DNA of 64,000 nt from Arthrobacter sp. Alg241-R88 (GCF_900537115.1 NZ_UNRG01000002.1:496591-560590), one strand, 5' to 3'. Counted from the stretch's first letter, positions 52,920-61,775 are shown. A program made the numbers and translations. Notes: generated by a model from the sequence alone, not told the origin.

Positions 52920-52923
52920 GGGA

Positions 52924-54117
52924 CTAAGGGACGGATACTTCTGCCGCTGCCTGGCCCGGCACCTGCCCCACCAGTCCTGCACCGGGAGCCTGGCGCAGTT
53001 TTGTGAACAGCGCGGTTTCCACCGTAAGTCCCGGGCCGAAGGCCATGGAGCAGATGCGTTCGTCCCCGTCCTCAGGCTCCTGTTCCAGGATGTGTTTGAG
53101 GACAAAAAGTACTGTGGCGCTGCTCATGTTTCCGTAGTTCCGCAGTGTCTCCCGCGCCGGCACCAGTTGCTCCCCGGTGAGGCCGAGCCGGGACTGGACT
53201 TTGTCCAGGATGCTCCGTCCGCCGGGATGGATGGCCCAGTGCCGGATGGAGTTGTAGGGGAGTGCTTCCAGTTCCGGATCCCGGGCCAGGAGCGGCCGAA
53301 GGGCACCCACAATATGGTCATCGATGATGTGCGGCACATAATTTCCCAGCACCATTTCAAACCCGTGGTCGCCGATGTTCCAGGCCATGGCGTCCTCGCC
53401 GACCGGTGTGAGGACCGTTTCGAAGTGATCGAGCTGGAGCAGGGACTGTTCCGCCGACCCGCTGCGAGCCGTGACGACGGCGGCGGCGGCACCATCAGCG
53501 AACAGGGCTGAGCCCATAATCGTGTCGGGATCGTTTGAGGTGCGGACGTGCAGGGAGCACAGCTCGGCACACACCACCAGGACAACGGCCTGCGGGTCGG
53601 CCTCGCAGAACAGCTTGGCGGCGCGCAGTGCAGGGAAAGCTGCGTAGCAGCCCATAAACCCCAGGTGGTAGCGCTGGACAGCGGGATCCAGGCCCAGCTC
53701 CCGGACGACCTTATAGTCAGGGCCCGGGTTGAAAAACCCGGTGCAGGAGACGGTGATGAGATGAGTTATGTCAAGTAAATCGAGTTCAGGGGCGGCGTTG
53801 ACGGCGGAACGGGCGGCTTCCACAAAGAGCTTGGTTGCCTCGCGGCCGAAGATGTCGTTGCGGACCTTTGTGCTGGGATTCAGCAGCAGGCCGGAGTCAG
53901 GATCGAAGAACTGTGGATCATCGGCCCGGTGATCCCTTGTGAGTTCTTCGACGGCGGTGAAACGCGTGTCAATGGCAGCGGAGTCAAAACAGGTATTGAC
54001 CAGCCGTGAGCCAAGCCTGGACAATCCGGGCTGGGCCGCAAATACGTCACGGGCTTCTGTCTGGATCAGCATCGTTTTAGGAACTGCAGTTTCAAGTGAT
54101 CGCACGTAGACCGTCAT
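52924..54117 (-). CDS. Type III polyketide synthase (chalcone/stilbene synthase-like, SrsA-like)
   Basis: About 397 residues of type III PKS. The Cys-His-Asn triad is complete: Cys157 (GFMGCYAAFPAL), His297 (RHWAIHPGG) and Asn330 (RNYGNMSSATVLF). Such enzymes extend a long-chain acyl-CoA with malonyl-CoA to give alkylresorcinols or alkylpyrones. The first gene of a three-gene operon with a methyltransferase and an FAD monooxygenase. ATG 54117 starts the conserved region; an ATG at 54171 is an alternative. Confidence 0.92.
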   Translation of the reverse strand: MTVYVRSLETAVPKTMLIQTEARDVFAAQPGLSRLGSRLVNTCFDSAAIDTRFTAVEELTRDHRADDPQFFDPDSGLLLNPSTKVRNDIFGREATKLFVEAARSAVNAAPELDLLDITHLITVSCTGFFNPGPDYKVVRELGLDPAVQRYHLGFMGCYAAFPALRAAKLFCEADPQAVVLVVCAELCSLHVRTSNDPDTIMGSALFADGAAAAVVTARSGSAEQSLLQLDHFETVLTPVGEDAMAWNIGDHGFEMVLGNYVPHIIDDHIVGALRPLLARDPELEALPYNSIRHWAIHPGGRSILDKVQSRLGLTGEQLVPARETLRNYGNMSSATVLFVLKHILEQEPEDGDERICSMAFGPGLTVETALFTKLRQAPGAGLVGQVPGQAAAEVSVP

Positions 54118-54399
54118 TGACTCATTCTTAACGAGCGCCCGGCATAAGACAATGCTGACCTGCGGATTCATCGTCGATGCGGATACTGCACACAGGCTGC
54201 AGATGTGCTGGGTCCCGCCCCTCCCAGGTCCGATACAAAACGCCGATAATCTACATTATGTCAAGTAACGCTGCGAACGATTGAAAGTGGTACCTATTTT
54301 TGTGGTCACGCTTTCGACGGGTGGACTTAAGCAGGATCGCGCTCTACCGTTCAAGCTGACTGCACAATCAGGAAAATCAAATTGGCGGGGGGCCATTAG
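54118..54399. other. Divergent regulatory region, AT-rich
   Basis: 282 bases between the type III PKS operon and the secreted protein gene, clearly richer in A/T than the surroundings. It contains ATAAT-CTAC-ATTAT (54246-54259), an inverted repeat, overlapping TTATGTCAAGTAA (54256-54268), a 13-mer that also occurs inside the PKS gene at 53766-53778. No gene seen. Confidence 0.5.
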
Positions 54400-54960
54400 A
54401 TGCGAAAAGCTATTGCCGTCTTAGGAATCGCGGGGCTGGGAATGGCTGGCGGAGCTGCTCCCGCCGTCGCGGCCCCTGTCGCAAGCCAATCGGGCGCGTT
54501 GATCTGCCACCTCACAGAGTCGGGGACGTATGAGCCGTTTTTTGTCTCTCGCCATGGCATGATTCATAACCTGAATGGCCATGGAAGTCACAGTGGCGAC
54601 ATCATTCCGTTTCCCGGCTTTGGCGGTTCCCCGGCCGGCCAGAACATGACCCCGGAGAACGTTGTTATTTTCAACAACGGTTGCGTCGGAGCAGCGGTCT
54701 TACCGGCCATCCCAGCCGTTCCCGCTTCACCGGCAAACCCAGCCGTTCCCGCGTCACCGGCCACCCTTGGGAAAGCGCCCGGCGTTACCGGCACGAATCT
54801 GGGATACAACGTGGATACGGGCGCTCAAGCGCACCCTGTCCAGACGGAATCCGGCATCGTCTCCCCCACCTGGTTGGGCTGGGCCAGCGCCCTCCTCGCG
54901 GCCGGATGCGCGTGGACGGTCTGGAGATCAAGAGGCCATGCGAAGCGCTCTGCCGGATAA
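54400..54960 (+). CDS. Secreted, C-terminally membrane-anchored protein (possible sortase partner)
   Basis: 186 residues: a signal peptide (MRKAIAVLGIAGLGMAGGAA, cleavage near AVAA), a domain with a His/Gly-rich segment (HGMIHNLNGHGSHSGD), a Pro/Ala repeat (PAIPAVPASPANPAVPASPA), and a C-terminal hydrophobic helix (WLGWASALLAAGCAWTVW) with basic tail (RSRGHAKRSAG). This is the layout of a sortase-anchored protein, but no LPxTG is present; PVQTESG just before the helix is a candidate. A class F-like sortase follows 5 bases later. Confidence 0.75.
   Translation: MRKAIAVLGIAGLGMAGGAAPAVAAPVASQSGALICHLTESGTYEPFFVSRHGMIHNLNGHGSHSGDIIPFPGFGGSPAGQNMTPENVVIFNNGCVGAAVLPAIPAVPASPANPAVPASPATLGKAPGVTGTNLGYNVDTGAQAHPVQTESGIVSPTWLGWASALLAAGCAWTVWRSRGHAKRSAG
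54711..54764 (+). repeat. Two tandem 27-bp units encoding a Pro/Ala repeat
   Basis: Two 27-base units starting CCCAGCCGTTCCCGC differ at only 4 positions and encode the 9-residue repeat (PAVPASPAN)-like. A partial unit (CCGGCCAT) precedes them. Confidence 0.7.
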
Positions 54961-54965
54961 AAGCC

Positions 54966-55595
54966 GTGCTCGGCGTACGTCTCCAACAGTTCCGTGGCCC
55001 CTCTGTTCTTGCAGGCAGCCTTGCGGGCGTGCTCCTGGTCGCGGGGTGCGGCGCTGCAACTAATGTCCATCCCCCTCCGGGTACTGCGGGATCGCCGCAG
55101 GTCATCAGTGAACGGGGTACGGTTCCGCAGGCTGAAAGCGATCCGGTGGCTTCCCCACCGATTCGCATACGCTACCCCGCCGCCGGCATGGACGTAGCCG
55201 TTCACGCCCTCGAACCTGATGCGGAAGCCGAGGCCAGCCGCAACCTCGTGCCGCCGGAGACGATGGACGGATATTGGCTGTCGTCCTTTGGTTCTCCAGG
55301 TGCAGGCTCCTCGAACACAACTTATGTCATCGGCCATAGTTGGATAGGGCGGGAGGCACCCTTTAATAAACTGAGCACAGCAACCGCTCCGGGCGACAAG
55401 CTGACAGTTTGGACAGCGGCGGGGAACATGGACTTTCAAGTGGATTCGGTCGCCACCTACACGAAGTCAACCCTGCGGGACAGCGCCGTCTGGGCCGTTG
55501 TACCCAACAGGCTGGTACTCATCAGTTGCCACACGGGAGATCCCCAAGGCAAGAACGTGGTGATCACCGCGTCCCCTTCGCTAACCGGCCCGTAG
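54966..55595 (+). CDS. Class F sortase-like lipoprotein, catalytic Arg not evident
   Basis: About 209 residues from GTG 54966. A lipobox (GVLLVAGC, Cys28) suggests lipid anchoring. The sortase domain has the catalytic His124 (TTYVIGHSW) and Cys188 (RLVLISCHTGD). The Arg normally found 8-12 residues after the Cys is absent; the segment reads DPQGKNVVITA. An ATG at 54906, inside the upstream gene, is an alternative start. The neighbour upstream is the only evident substrate. Confidence 0.8.
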   Translation: MLGVRLQQFRGPSVLAGSLAGVLLVAGCGAATNVHPPPGTAGSPQVISERGTVPQAESDPVASPPIRIRYPAAGMDVAVHALEPDAEAEASRNLVPPETMDGYWLSSFGSPGAGSSNTTYVIGHSWIGREAPFNKLSTATAPGDKLTVWTAAGNMDFQVDSVATYTKSTLRDSAVWAVVPNRLVLISCHTGDPQGKNVVITASPSLTGP

Positions 55596-55626
55596 CGGCG
55601 CCCTCGCCACCCGCTTCTTTTGCCGG

Positions 55627-55902
55627 TTATCTCCCAGCACCAACCCCACCGGCTCTTGTTGCCCGCCTAAGCCGAAACGCGAAGTAGACGACGGCGGCCC
55701 CGCTTAGAACTCCCAACATCCATGTGCCTTCGATCCCGAACAGCGGACCACTGGTACATACGCTTGTAGCGCCCGAGCCCTCTGCGGCATCAAGGCACTC
55801 ACCACGTCTGAACCCGAGGTAAAGGACGTTGAAGACGACTAAGCCCAGGATCGCAATAGACCACGGCCACCGCGACGAGCGGTTCTCTGAATTTGCGTCC
55901 AT
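55627..55902 (-). CDS. Two-helix membrane protein, hypothetical
   Basis: 91 residues with two hydrophobic helices (WSIAILGLVVFNVLYLGF and WMLGVLSGAAVVYFAFRL) separated by a loop holding two Cys (GECLDAAEGSGATSVCTSG) that could form an extracytoplasmic disulfide. The tail is basic. Family unknown. Confidence 0.65.
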   Translation of the reverse strand: MDANSENRSSRWPWSIAILGLVVFNVLYLGFRRGECLDAAEGSGATSVCTSGPLFGIEGTWMLGVLSGAAVVYFAFRLRRATRAGGVGAGR

Positions 55903-56149
55903 GAGTTCACCCTATGGACCGGGCAGCGGAAAAGCGCTCCCCCACTCCTCACGATTTGCGGAGCATTTCCGTACGAAATCGGTGAAAGTCAAAGGAATCG
56001 TCCACGGAGAAACTCAGAATAGACATGGTGCGCCAATAACCGTGCCGCACCGTAGGTGGCAGGTAAAGTGCACGCAATGACTTCTCTGTGCCCCAACTTC
56101 AGCTGTCCTGCGGTGACAGGCCCGTTGCCCGAGTGCATGCGTACCTGAC

Positions 56150-58567
56150 ATGACGGCCAACCACCTTTATTACACCGCCCCCGCGCTGAACTGGCTGGAC
56201 GGGCTTCCCTTGGGCAACGGCCGTCTCGGCGCCATGGTGCTCGCGGCCCAGGACCAGGTCAGGCTGCAGGTCAATGACAGCACGGCATGGTCTGGGAGCC
56301 CGGCCAGCGAGCACCGCTGTGGAGCCGTCAGCCCGGAGGTTGCGGCGGCGGCCCTCGCAAGGGCGCGGGCAGCGATAGCCGAGGACAGGCCAGTGGATGC
56401 GGAACGTGACCTTGAGGCGCTGCAGGGCCGGTACTCCCAGGCATACCTGCCATTTGCCGACGTGTTCATAGAGACCCCGAAGCCCGGCCGGCTGGTGGAA
56501 CGTGGCCTGTCCCTGCGCTCGGCTACGCACAGCAGCCTTCAGGAGGCGGCCGGCACCAGCATTCGGCAGGAAACCTTCATCAGCGCTCCGGACCAGGTAC
56601 TGGTGCACCGGCTCCGCTCTGAGTCCCCCACTGAGGTCATCCTGCGCCTTCAGACTCCCCTTCGCCAGACGCACTGCGCGTCCGGATCCAGCGAACTCTC
56701 CCTGCAGCTTCATCTTCCCGCGGATGCAGCTCCCGGCCACGAACCGGACGAGCCGCCCGTGACCTGGGAACTGCCGGGGATAACACCCGTGGCCGGCGCG
56801 GCTGTTCTGGCCCTGACCCATGATGGACAAGCCGGTGCCGCCGGCAGCGATGGCGGAGACGCGACGGTGGTCCTTACCGGCGTCACCGAACTGGTCTTGG
56901 TGCTGGCCACCAGCACAACCTTCACCGCACCCGGCCACCCGCCGCGCGGCAGTGCCGGCGATTGCGCCGCAGGGGCCTCCAACCGTGCCCACGCAGCCCT
57001 GGACCGTGGCTTTGACGCGCTGTGGAAGGACCACGTGGAAGCCCACAGGTTCCTCTTTGACCGGGTGAACCTGGCCCTCGAGCCGGGCCCCGATGCGCAA
57101 ACGATCCCTGCAAACCTGCCCACAGACCAGCGGATCCTGACGGCCGCCCAACAGCCAGGCGGTGCTCCGGCTGCCGATCCCGGCCTGGTGTCGCTGCTCT
57201 TTGATTACGGGAGGTACCTGCTTATATCGTCCTCCCGGCCCGGGACCCTGCCGGCAACGCTGCAGGGTATCTGGAATGACGAACTGCAGCCGCCCTGGTC
57301 CTCCAACTACACGCTGAACATCAACACTGAGATGAACTACTGGGGGGCGGAAGCAGCCAACCTTGCCGAGTGCCACGAGCCACTGCTGGACCTGGTGGAC
57401 GCACTGGCAGAACGGGGCCGCGCCACGGCGCGAAACCTGTACGGGACCCGCGGCTGGGCAGTTCACCACAACAGTGACGCCTGGGCGTTTACGTCCCCCA
57501 CGTCCGGACATGCCAGCTGGTCCCAGTGGGCAATGGCCGGCGTGTGGCTCGTTTGCCACCTGGATGAGCGGCGACGCTTCGGCTCAGCCGCTCCAGACGA
57601 ACTGCGGCGCTTCTGGGCGATGGCAGTCGGAGCCGCAGAGTTCGCATGCGACTGGCTGTTCGACGACGGCGGCCCCACTTTGCAGACGCGGCCCTCCACC
57701 TCCCCCGAAAACTGTTACCTGAGTGGACAAGGCAGGGCCGCCGTTACCACCTCCACCGGAATGGACCGGGCGCTGCTGAGCTGGCTCTTCGACACCGTGA
57801 TTGCCCTGGCTGACGAAGTAGGCGAAGCGGACCACCCCATTGTTCGTGAGTCTGCTGCTGCACGGGAGCGGATCGCTCCGCCGGCCATCAGCAGCGGCAC
57901 TGTCCTCGAATGGGGCCCATCCCACCCCGAAACAGAACCGGACCACCGGCACGTTTCGCACCTGGTTTTTGCCTATCCCGGCAGCACTCCCCTGTCCGGC
58001 GACCTGGGCACGGCGATTGGCACAACGCTGGACCGCAGGGGCGATGACTCCACCGGCTGGTCACTGATCTGGAAACTGTGCCTCCGCGCCCGGCTCCGGG
58101 AACCGGAGCGCGTAGCCGACCTGCTGCGCCTTCTCTTCAGGCCCGTCGCCACCACGGCAGTGGACCACTCCGGTGGCCTCTACCCGAATCTGTTCGCTGC
58201 GCACCCGCCTTTCCAGGTGGACGGAAACCTAGGGTTCATCGCAGCGGTCACGGAGATGCTCCTGCAGAGCCATGCCGGAGAAATCCGCGTGTTGCCTGCG
58301 CTCCCGACGGAACTCGCCACGGGCAGCGTCAGCGGGCTGGTTGCCCGGCCCGGCATCACCGTTGACATTCGCTGGGAGCAAGGCGCCGCCGTCGAACTTT
58401 CATTGACGCCGCGTAATGCCGCGGCTGTCCGCGCGCACACGGTCTGCATCGGCGGATGGACCAGTTCCGTGGAGTTACGGTCCGGCTATCGCACCCGGTT
58501 GGTCGCTGCCGGCGCGGAGTTTCACATTTCGTATACCGAGGCACCCGCCGGGGCTTTCGTGGCATAG
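56150..58567 (+). CDS. Glycoside hydrolase family 95 (alpha-L-fucosidase-like)
   Basis: An 805-residue GH95-type enzyme. It has the N-terminal beta domain opening LDGLPLGNGRLGAMVLA and LQVNDSTAWSGSP, the (alpha/alpha)6 catalytic region with GIWNDELQPPWSSNYTLNIN and MNYWGAEAANLAE, and the late QVDGNLGFIAAVTEMLLQS block. Such enzymes release alpha-1,2-linked L-fucose (or L-galactose). No signal peptide is seen, so it would act on imported oligosaccharides, yet no transporter or regulator gene is adjacent. Confidence 0.92.
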   Translation: MTANHLYYTAPALNWLDGLPLGNGRLGAMVLAAQDQVRLQVNDSTAWSGSPASEHRCGAVSPEVAAAALARARAAIAEDRPVDAERDLEALQGRYSQAYLPFADVFIETPKPGRLVERGLSLRSATHSSLQEAAGTSIRQETFISAPDQVLVHRLRSESPTEVILRLQTPLRQTHCASGSSELSLQLHLPADAAPGHEPDEPPVTWELPGITPVAGAAVLALTHDGQAGAAGSDGGDATVVLTGVTELVLVLATSTTFTAPGHPPRGSAGDCAAGASNRAHAALDRGFDALWKDHVEAHRFLFDRVNLALEPGPDAQTIPANLPTDQRILTAAQQPGGAPAADPGLVSLLFDYGRYLLISSSRPGTLPATLQGIWNDELQPPWSSNYTLNINTEMNYWGAEAANLAECHEPLLDLVDALAERGRATARNLYGTRGWAVHHNSDAWAFTSPTSGHASWSQWAMAGVWLVCHLDERRRFGSAAPDELRRFWAMAVGAAEFACDWLFDDGGPTLQTRPSTSPENCYLSGQGRAAVTTSTGMDRALLSWLFDTVIALADEVGEADHPIVRESAAARERIAPPAISSGTVLEWGPSHPETEPDHRHVSHLVFAYPGSTPLSGDLGTAIGTTLDRRGDDSTGWSLIWKLCLRARLREPERVADLLRLLFRPVATTAVDHSGGLYPNLFAAHPPFQVDGNLGFIAAVTEMLLQSHAGEIRVLPALPTELATGSVSGLVARPGITVDIRWEQGAAVELSLTPRNAAAVRAHTVCIGGWTSSVELRSGYRTRLVAAGAEFHISYTEAPAGAFVA

Positions 58568-58600
58568 CGCCAGCCCGCTGCAGCCACTGGGGCCGACAAG

Positions 58601-58750
58601 TCAGCGCCGCGGCCGGATTCCTGCCCCGACGACTGCGCCAATGCCGAGGCCCAGGGCGAGGCCGATAAACGGGCTGTCAAAGACAGCAAGGCCCAAGGTA
58701 ATTCCGACGGCGGCTCCCACGAGGCAGCAGATCCACAGCGGTTTATTCAT
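58601..58750 (-). CDS. Small membrane protein, hypothetical
   Basis: 49 residues forming two short hydrophobic helices with a glycine-zipper pattern (GLALGLGIGAVVGAGI) and a basic C-terminus (RPRR). It resembles many small actinobacterial glycine-zipper proteins; function unknown. Confidence 0.55.
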   Translation of the reverse strand: MNKPLWICCLVGAAVGITLGLAVFDSPFIGLALGLGIGAVVGAGIRPRR

Positions 58751-58831
58751 TGGACCTGCTGCCAGCCGGGGTTTTCCGGGAGTACTGCTGTGACTGGAAC
58801 GGGCATCCACACGGGTGCGGCCACCCGGGAG

Positions 58832-59305
58832 TCAGCCGTCGTAGGCTTTCTGCAGTTCAGCAATGTCCAGCTTCCGCATTCCGAGCATCGACTCCATCGC
58901 CCGCTGCGACCCCTCCGGGTCCGGCCCGGCAATCAACGAGCCCAGTACAGAGGGAACGATCTGCCAGGATACTCCGAAGCGGTCCTTGAGCCAGCCGCAC
59001 TTGCTTTCGTTACCGCCGTCCGTCAGGGCCGTCCAGTAGCGGTCCACGGACTCCTGGTCCTCGCAGTCGACCACGAACGAAACCGCCTCGGTGAAACTGG
59101 AAACCCGTGCACCATTCAACGCAGTGAACCCGCGGCCTTCCAGCTCGAACTCGACGGCGATCGCCTGGCCTGCAGGAGCGGGCGCACCTTCGCCAAAGCG
59201 CGAGATGTTGAGTATCTTCGAGTCGTCGAACACGGACGTGTAGAACTCTGCGGCCTCTTCCGCCTGGTTTTCGAACCAAAGACAAGTCCCGATGGTGCGT
59301 GGCAT
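58832..59305 (-). CDS. VOC family protein (PhnB/3-demethylubiquinone methyltransferase-like fold)
   Basis: 157 residues of the VOC/PhnB-type: RTIGTCLWFENQAEEAAEFY at the start and CGWLKDRFGVSWQIVPSVL near residue 110. These small beta-alpha proteins are often annotated as glyoxalase-like; the substrate is unknown. A GGAAGGGAG ribosome site lies before the ATG, with a TAGGCT box 20 bases upstream. Confidence 0.9.
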   Translation of the reverse strand: MPRTIGTCLWFENQAEEAAEFYTSVFDDSKILNISRFGEGAPAPAGQAIAVEFELEGRGFTALNGARVSSFTEAVSFVVDCEDQESVDRYWTALTDGGNESKCGWLKDRFGVSWQIVPSVLGSLIAGPDPEGSQRAMESMLGMRKLDIAELQKAYDG

Positions 59306-59376
59306 AGTTGCTCCCTTCCGGCTTGAGCCTAGTGCTGAAGGCCCGGGGGGACAACGGTCTATAGGCGCAAGTGAAC

Positions 59377-59775
59377 TCACGCGTCCCGCCGTCCGGGGGC
59401 GGATGGTCCTGCCGCCAACTGGCTGACGAGTCCCAGCGTGTTGCCCTCGCTGTCCCGGATAAAAGCCAACCACTCGTCCGTTCCTGCCGGACCAAGAAGC
59501 CCGTCAGTGTGGCTGTAGATCACGTGCGGGGCCCCCACTACGTCCACTCCCCTGCCCGTAAGCTCCTCCACGGACTTCCTTACATCCGGAACGTCCAGGT
59601 ACAAAAGAGCCCGCGGGGCACCGGCTTCCAGCAGCAGACGCACGCCGTCGAGGTCGAAGAACACCAGGCCGGGCGGGTCGAACACCGCCGTGGGCTGAAC
59701 CGCCAGCAGCTCGGAGTAAAACGCCGCTGCGCGCCGGAGGTCGCCGGCGTACTGGGCAACCTGGATCAACCGCAT
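59377..59775 (-). CDS. VOC family protein (glyoxalase/dioxygenase superfamily)
   Basis: 132 residues with the VOC start QVAQYAGDLRRAAAFYSELL and a C-terminal strand DEWLAFIRDSEGNTLGLVSQ containing the family's metal-region Glu. Substrate unknown. It is followed 71 bases later on the same strand by the second VOC gene, an independent subfamily, so the two are unlikely to be a recent duplication. Confidence 0.88.
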   Translation of the reverse strand: MRLIQVAQYAGDLRRAAAFYSELLAVQPTAVFDPPGLVFFDLDGVRLLLEAGAPRALLYLDVPDVRKSVEELTGRGVDVVGAPHVIYSHTDGLLGPAGTDEWLAFIRDSEGNTLGLVSQLAAGPSAPGRRDA

Positions 59776-59882
59776 GGTTCCGCCTTCCTTCTGCCTAGTT
59801 TGTCCATCCTGCTCAATGACAGGGTGTCCGGCAAGGGGCAACCGAGCGTCCGGAGCGGCGCAACTGGAACGCTGCCAATTGC

Positions 59883-59888
59883 TAGGCT
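59883..59888 (+). promoter_or_regulatory. -10 box (TAGGCT) of DUF3054 gene, leaderless
   Basis: TAGGCT, 7 bases, then the ATG at 59896. Confidence 0.45.
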
Positions 59889-59895
59889 CAAAACC

Positions 59896-60297
59896 ATGAC
59901 GCCTCCGATCCACCGGCCCCGCCCTTCGTCCCCGGCGCGGCTGGCAGCAGCTGCAGCCATTGCCGACGCCGTCCTGATCCTGGTGTTCGCCGCCGTCGGC
60001 CGTGACGCCCACCAACGCGGCGACGTTGTTGCCGGAGTGCTGCTCACTGCCTGGCCGTTTTTGGCTGGAGCTGCCCTTGGCTGGCTGGCAGCAAGAGCAT
60101 GGCGCAACCCCTTGTCGGTGCGCTGGACGGGGGTGGCGGTCTGGATTGGGGCCTTGGGGGGCGGCATGGTGCTCCGGCTGCTGACGGGACAGACCGTTGT
60201 GCCGCCGTTCATCATCGTGGCGTTGCTGAGCCTGGGGCTGCTGCTGGTGGGGTGGCGGCTGGCATGGGCAGGGGTCCGGCGGCTCCGAAGCGCCTGA
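59896..60297 (+). CDS. DUF3054 family membrane protein
   Basis: 133 residues with four hydrophobic helices (IADAVLILVFAAVG, VVAGVLLTAWPFLAGAALGW, GVAVWIGALGGGMVLRLL, FIIVALLSLGLLLVGW) and the DUF3054 pattern of an aspartate in the first helix and FAAVGRDAHQRG after it. Function unknown. Confidence 0.85.
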   Translation: MTPPIHRPRPSSPARLAAAAAIADAVLILVFAAVGRDAHQRGDVVAGVLLTAWPFLAGAALGWLAARAWRNPLSVRWTGVAVWIGALGGGMVLRLLTGQTVVPPFIIVALLSLGLLLVGWRLAWAGVRRLRSA

Positions 60298-60415
60298 AGG
60301 AAGGCGGCCCGGCTGGCTGGAGGTCCGCCGGCAGCCCGCCCTGATGTAATAGGCTGGCAGCACCGAAAAGCTTGCCGGGCTATGCTACGGCGCAACAGAT
60401 CCGGAAGGATTTATC

Positions 60416-60697
60416 GTGATCACCGCATTCGTTCTGATCAAGACCGACGCTGCCCGCATTCCTGAGACGGCCGAAGAGATCTCAGCGATCGAGGGCATCA
60501 GCGAGGTGTATTCCGTCACCGGCGAATGGGACCTGATCGCGGTGGCACGGGTTCCCCGGCACGAGGACCTGGCGGACGTTATTGCGGACCGCCTGTCAAA
60601 GGTTCCTGCCGTCGTCCATACAACAACGCACATTGCGTTCCGCGCCTACTCCCAGCATGACCTGGACGCTGCATTCGCCCTCGGCTTCGAGCAGTAG
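60416..60697 (+). CDS. Stand-alone Lrp/AsnC ligand-binding (RAM) domain protein
   Basis: 93 residues forming only the C-terminal effector-binding domain of Lrp/AsnC regulators (ITAFVLIKTDAARIPETAEE ... VTGEWDLIAVARVPRHEDL). There is no helix-turn-helix. Such single-domain proteins probably bind amino acids or related ligands as oligomers. It is convergent with trpD, a neighbourhood I recall from other actinobacteria. GTG start with GGAAGGA upstream. Confidence 0.9.
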   Translation: MITAFVLIKTDAARIPETAEEISAIEGISEVYSVTGEWDLIAVARVPRHEDLADVIADRLSKVPAVVHTTTHIAFRAYSQHDLDAAFALGFEQ

Positions 60698-60710
60698 CCG
60701 GGCAGGGCGG

Positions 60711-61769
60711 TCACTGACGGCTCAGCGCGACCCAGTTCTCCAGGACGGCTGCGGCAGCCCCCGAGCCAATGGATTCGGCTGCGCGGCTGAATGCCTTGTG
60801 CATCCGGTCGAGGAACGGGCCGTCCGCACTGGTATCGAACGCCACCAGGCCGGCTGCCGCATTAAGGAGAACCGCGTCCCGCGCCGGACCTTCCTTGCCC
60901 GCAAGGACATCGCGGACCACGGCGGCATTGGCTTGCGCGTCTCCCCCGCGGAGCTGCTCAACAGTTGCCGGTTTGATGCCCAGGTCCGTGGGCGAGAACA
61001 TCAGTTCCGCCACACTGCCATTGCGGATCTCCCAGACGGTTGAGGGACCCGTGGTGGTCAGTTCGTCGAGCCCGTCATTGCCGCGGAACACCAGGCCACG
61101 GCTTCCGCGCTGGGCCAGGACGCCTGCAACCAGCGGCGCCATTCTTGCGTTCGCGACGCCGACTGCTGAGGCCTGGACTTTGGCCGGGTTGGTCAGCGGG
61201 CCGAGGAAGTTGAAGGCCGTTGGGATGGCCAGTTCGCGCCGGGGCACGGCTGTGTGCCGGAATGAGGGGTGGAAGACCTGGGCGAAGCAGAAGGTGATGC
61301 CCGCATCCTCAGCATTGCGTGCCACCTGTTCGATGGACAGGTCAAGGCGGACGCCCAGTGCCTCCAGCACATCTGCCGAGCCGGACGACGACGACGCCGC
61401 CCGGTTGCCGTGCTTAACCACCTTAGCGCCAGCTCCCGCAGCCACCAGGGCGGCCATGGTGGAAATGTTTACCGTGTTCAATTGGTCACCGCCCGTCCCG
61501 ACGATGTCCAGCTTTTCACCCGTGATGGAGACCGGCCTCGCGTGGGCCAGCATGGCATCCACCAGGCCGGAGAGCTCCTCGACCGTTTCGCCCTTGGCAC
61601 TGAGGGCCACCAGGAATCCGGCGATCTGGGCGGGCGTCGCTTCCCCGGACATGATGGTGTCCATAGCCCAGGCGGTGCTGTCCGCCGTGAGGTCCTTGCC
61701 GCTGATCAATGCCGAGATCAGCCGCGGCCAGGTGTGGCCTGCCGCCGCTGCAGATGCCTGTGAAGTCAC
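60711..61769 (-). CDS. trpD: Anthranilate phosphoribosyltransferase
   Basis: A 352-residue enzyme of tryptophan synthesis that joins anthranilate to PRPP. Motifs: [19 protein letters not shown] (PRPP binding), [21 protein letters not shown], and [14 protein letters not shown]. It stands apart from other trp genes. GTG start with a TAGCAT box 6 bases upstream, divergent from ctaE, as in M. tuberculosis (Rv2192c next to Rv2193). Confidence 0.96.
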   Translation of the reverse strand: MTSQASAAAAGHTWPRLISALISGKDLTADSTAWAMDTIMSGEATPAQIAGFLVALSAKGETVEELSGLVDAMLAHARPVSITGEKLDIVGTGGDQLNTVNISTMAALVAAGAGAKVVKHGNRAASSSSGSADVLEALGVRLDLSIEQVARNAEDAGITFCFAQVFHPSFRHTAVPRRELAIPTAFNFLGPLTNPAKVQASAVGVANARMAPLVAGVLAQRGSRGLVFRGNDGLDELTTTGPSTVWEIRNGSVAELMFSPTDLGIKPATVEQLRGGDAQANAAVVRDVLAGKEGPARDAVLLNAAAGLVAFDTSADGPFLDRMHKAFSRAAESIGSGAAAAVLENWVALSRQ

Positions 61770-61775
61770 CTGTTG

